Part shown: positions 63,240 through 64,000 of the stretch, in pieces | Layout: each line of letters opens with the position of its first letter | Numbering within the stretch: the stretch's first letter is position 1 | Source: Nocardioides sp. dk884 | GTDB taxonomy: Bacteria; Actinomycetota; Actinomycetes; Propionibacteriales; Nocardioidaceae | Assembly (NCBI RefSeq): GCF_009557055.1 | Contig: NZ_CP045649.1 | Coordinates: 1,959,501 to 2,023,500 of the forward strand | Length of the DNA: 64,000 nt | Direction: 5' to 3' | Translations under genes and position numbers: made by a program | Notes under the pieces: model-generated | What the model was told of the DNA's origin: nothing | What the model saw: the letters and a program-made list of their open reading frames with translations, nothing else | Databases searched by the model: none

Positions 63240-64000
63240 GTGACCTGCACCGAACGGCGATGTGCTCTGTGGGCTGCCGCGCGGACCGCGTCGCAGTACG
63301 CCGGCGCGGGCCGCGCCCGACAGCTCAGCTGGGTCGTGGGGGAGATCCACCGCGCCCGCGATCTGAGCGGGGACGAGGCGCCGGAGTGCGAGGCGTGGCT
63401 GGCCGGTGAGCAGGCGCGGACCTACCTGACCCTGGCGGCCGCCGGCGCGCTGCGCAGCAGGGGCAGCGGCGAGCATCCGTCGACGGCAGCCTCCATGCGG
63501 GTGCGGTCCTCCGTGCTGCGCGAGCTGAGCGCCGTCGTGGGCCTGGAGGGGCCGGTCCCGGTTGTCGGGACGGCACCCGATCGTGGCTGGACCGACGGCG
63601 TCGCGCGTCGTGCGTTCCTGACCTGGCTCCGCCACGACACCAGTGAGTCCGGCGCCCGCACCTGGGCGGCAGCGGCGCTGGCCTCTGCGGGCCTGTGGGT
63701 CGGCGAGATCGCCTCGCTCACCGACCGCAGCGTGGCGCCCGACGGTCATGTCGCGGGCCTGATGCGGAACCCGCCCGGCCCCGGCGCGCCGTACCTCCTT
63801 CCGCTCACGCTGCCCGGCCACGTCCTCGAGGCGGTGCGGGCGTGGCTCGCCGTCCGCGAGCAGGTCGTGGCCTCGGAGCGGGTCCGGGCGCTGTTCGTGA
63901 CGCTGCGCCCCGGCACCCGCAACGGCAGCGTCTATGCGCGCGGCCTGCCACTGAGCTCGCGCAGCCTGAACCGGTCCCATGCCGCCGCAGCACAGACCTG
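63240..64000 (+). CDS. Integrase-like (tyrosine-recombinase-type) protein, N-terminal part only
   Basis: An open frame from GTG 63240 to the end of the window (253 complete codons, no stop). It starts VTCTERRCALWAAARTASQY, continues with a helical region resembling the core-binding domain of tyrosine recombinases (about 1-120), then AAALASAGLWVGEIASLTDR near 140-160, which resembles the LxxxxGLRxxEIxxLxxxD pattern where the first catalytic Arg normally sits. Here Leu-Trp-Val replaces the usual Leu-Arg, so that Arg is missing. The later RALFVTLRPG and SSRSLNRSH stretches match the domain's strand and the region before the catalytic HxxR. The end lies outside, so the Tyr is not seen. Confidence 0.5.
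   Translation, partial: MTCTERRCALWAAARTASQYAGAGRARQLSWVVGEIHRARDLSGDEAPECEAWLAGEQARTYLTLAAAGALRSRGSGEHPSTAASMRVRSSVLRELSAVVGLEGPVPVVGTAPDRGWTDGVARRAFLTWLRHDTSESGARTWAAAALASAGLWVGEIASLTDRSVAPDGHVAGLMRNPPGPGAPYLLPLTLPGHVLEAVRAWLAVREQVVASERVRALFVTLRPGTRNGSVYARGLPLSSRSLNRSHAAAAQT

Overview
The window is GC-rich DNA from an actinomycete, most likely a Nocardioides-type organism (Nocardioidaceae). This placement is an inference from gene content and codon use. Indicators are two DUF222/HNH genes of the 13E12 type, a perfect actinobacterial LexA box, leaderless promoters, and the block pgsA-DUF881-sbp-DUF881-gcvH-garA-ftsR-bfn-merR-gcvP, which is also collinear in mycobacteria. No rRNA, tRNA, CRISPR array or intact insertion sequence was seen.

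Layout. 1-4721: the 3' part of a Wadjet/MksBEF-type SMC defence operon (jetA partial, jetB, jetC); jetD does not follow jetC. 4.8-9.9 kb: cell-envelope genes, including a class A penicillin-binding protein with a PASTA domain coupled to an unknown membrane protein. 9.9-13.2 kb (minus): a GH65 phosphorylase with a beta-phosphoglucomutase-type HAD enzyme. 13.3-15.6 kb: an SOS-box-controlled DUF222 HNH gene, a 48-residue protein and a small lipoprotein. 15.6-18.2 kb: two coupled CNNM/CBS transporter genes behind a leader whose ribosome-binding site lies in a hairpin. 18.3-27.3 kb: the conserved pgsA to gcvP block, with two matching MerR-type operators and a glycine riboswitch. 27.4-32.2 kb (minus): tandem duplicated secreted proteins, then tldE and tldD. 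32.3-47.1 kb: a VOC protein, sbcCD, a TetR-linked ABC exporter, fdhD-pepN, an S55-like secreted protein and a class V aminotransferase-like enzyme. 47.2-50 kb: an accessory pocket with a lone secreted protein, a second DUF222 gene and decayed gene fragments. 50-63 kb: mostly single-gene housekeeping and envelope functions (HAD, MDR reductase, IscA-like fold without cysteines, OsmC, cyclophilin lipoprotein, D-amino-acid enzyme plus aldo/keto reductase, pentapeptide protein, LLM oxidoreductase, sortase, S66 peptidase, APH kinase, phosphoesterase, SPFH plus ribbon-helix-helix pair). 63.2-64.0 kb: the start of an integrase-like gene that runs off the edge.

How parts work together. GcvH and GcvP supply two glycine-cleavage subunits; GarA is the FHA-domain switch that in relatives controls 2-oxoglutarate/glutamate metabolism. 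Two MerR genes lie in the same block, each transcription unit fronted by the same 11-7-11 inverted-repeat layout, which suggests shared control. SbcCD, the LexA-box HNH gene and Jet proteins are DNA-maintenance or defence functions. Small families of imperfect inverted repeats near 27.3, 29.2 and 63.1 kb and a 17-bp motif near 59.7, 60.7 and 63.1 kb are the main unexplained dispersed sequences.
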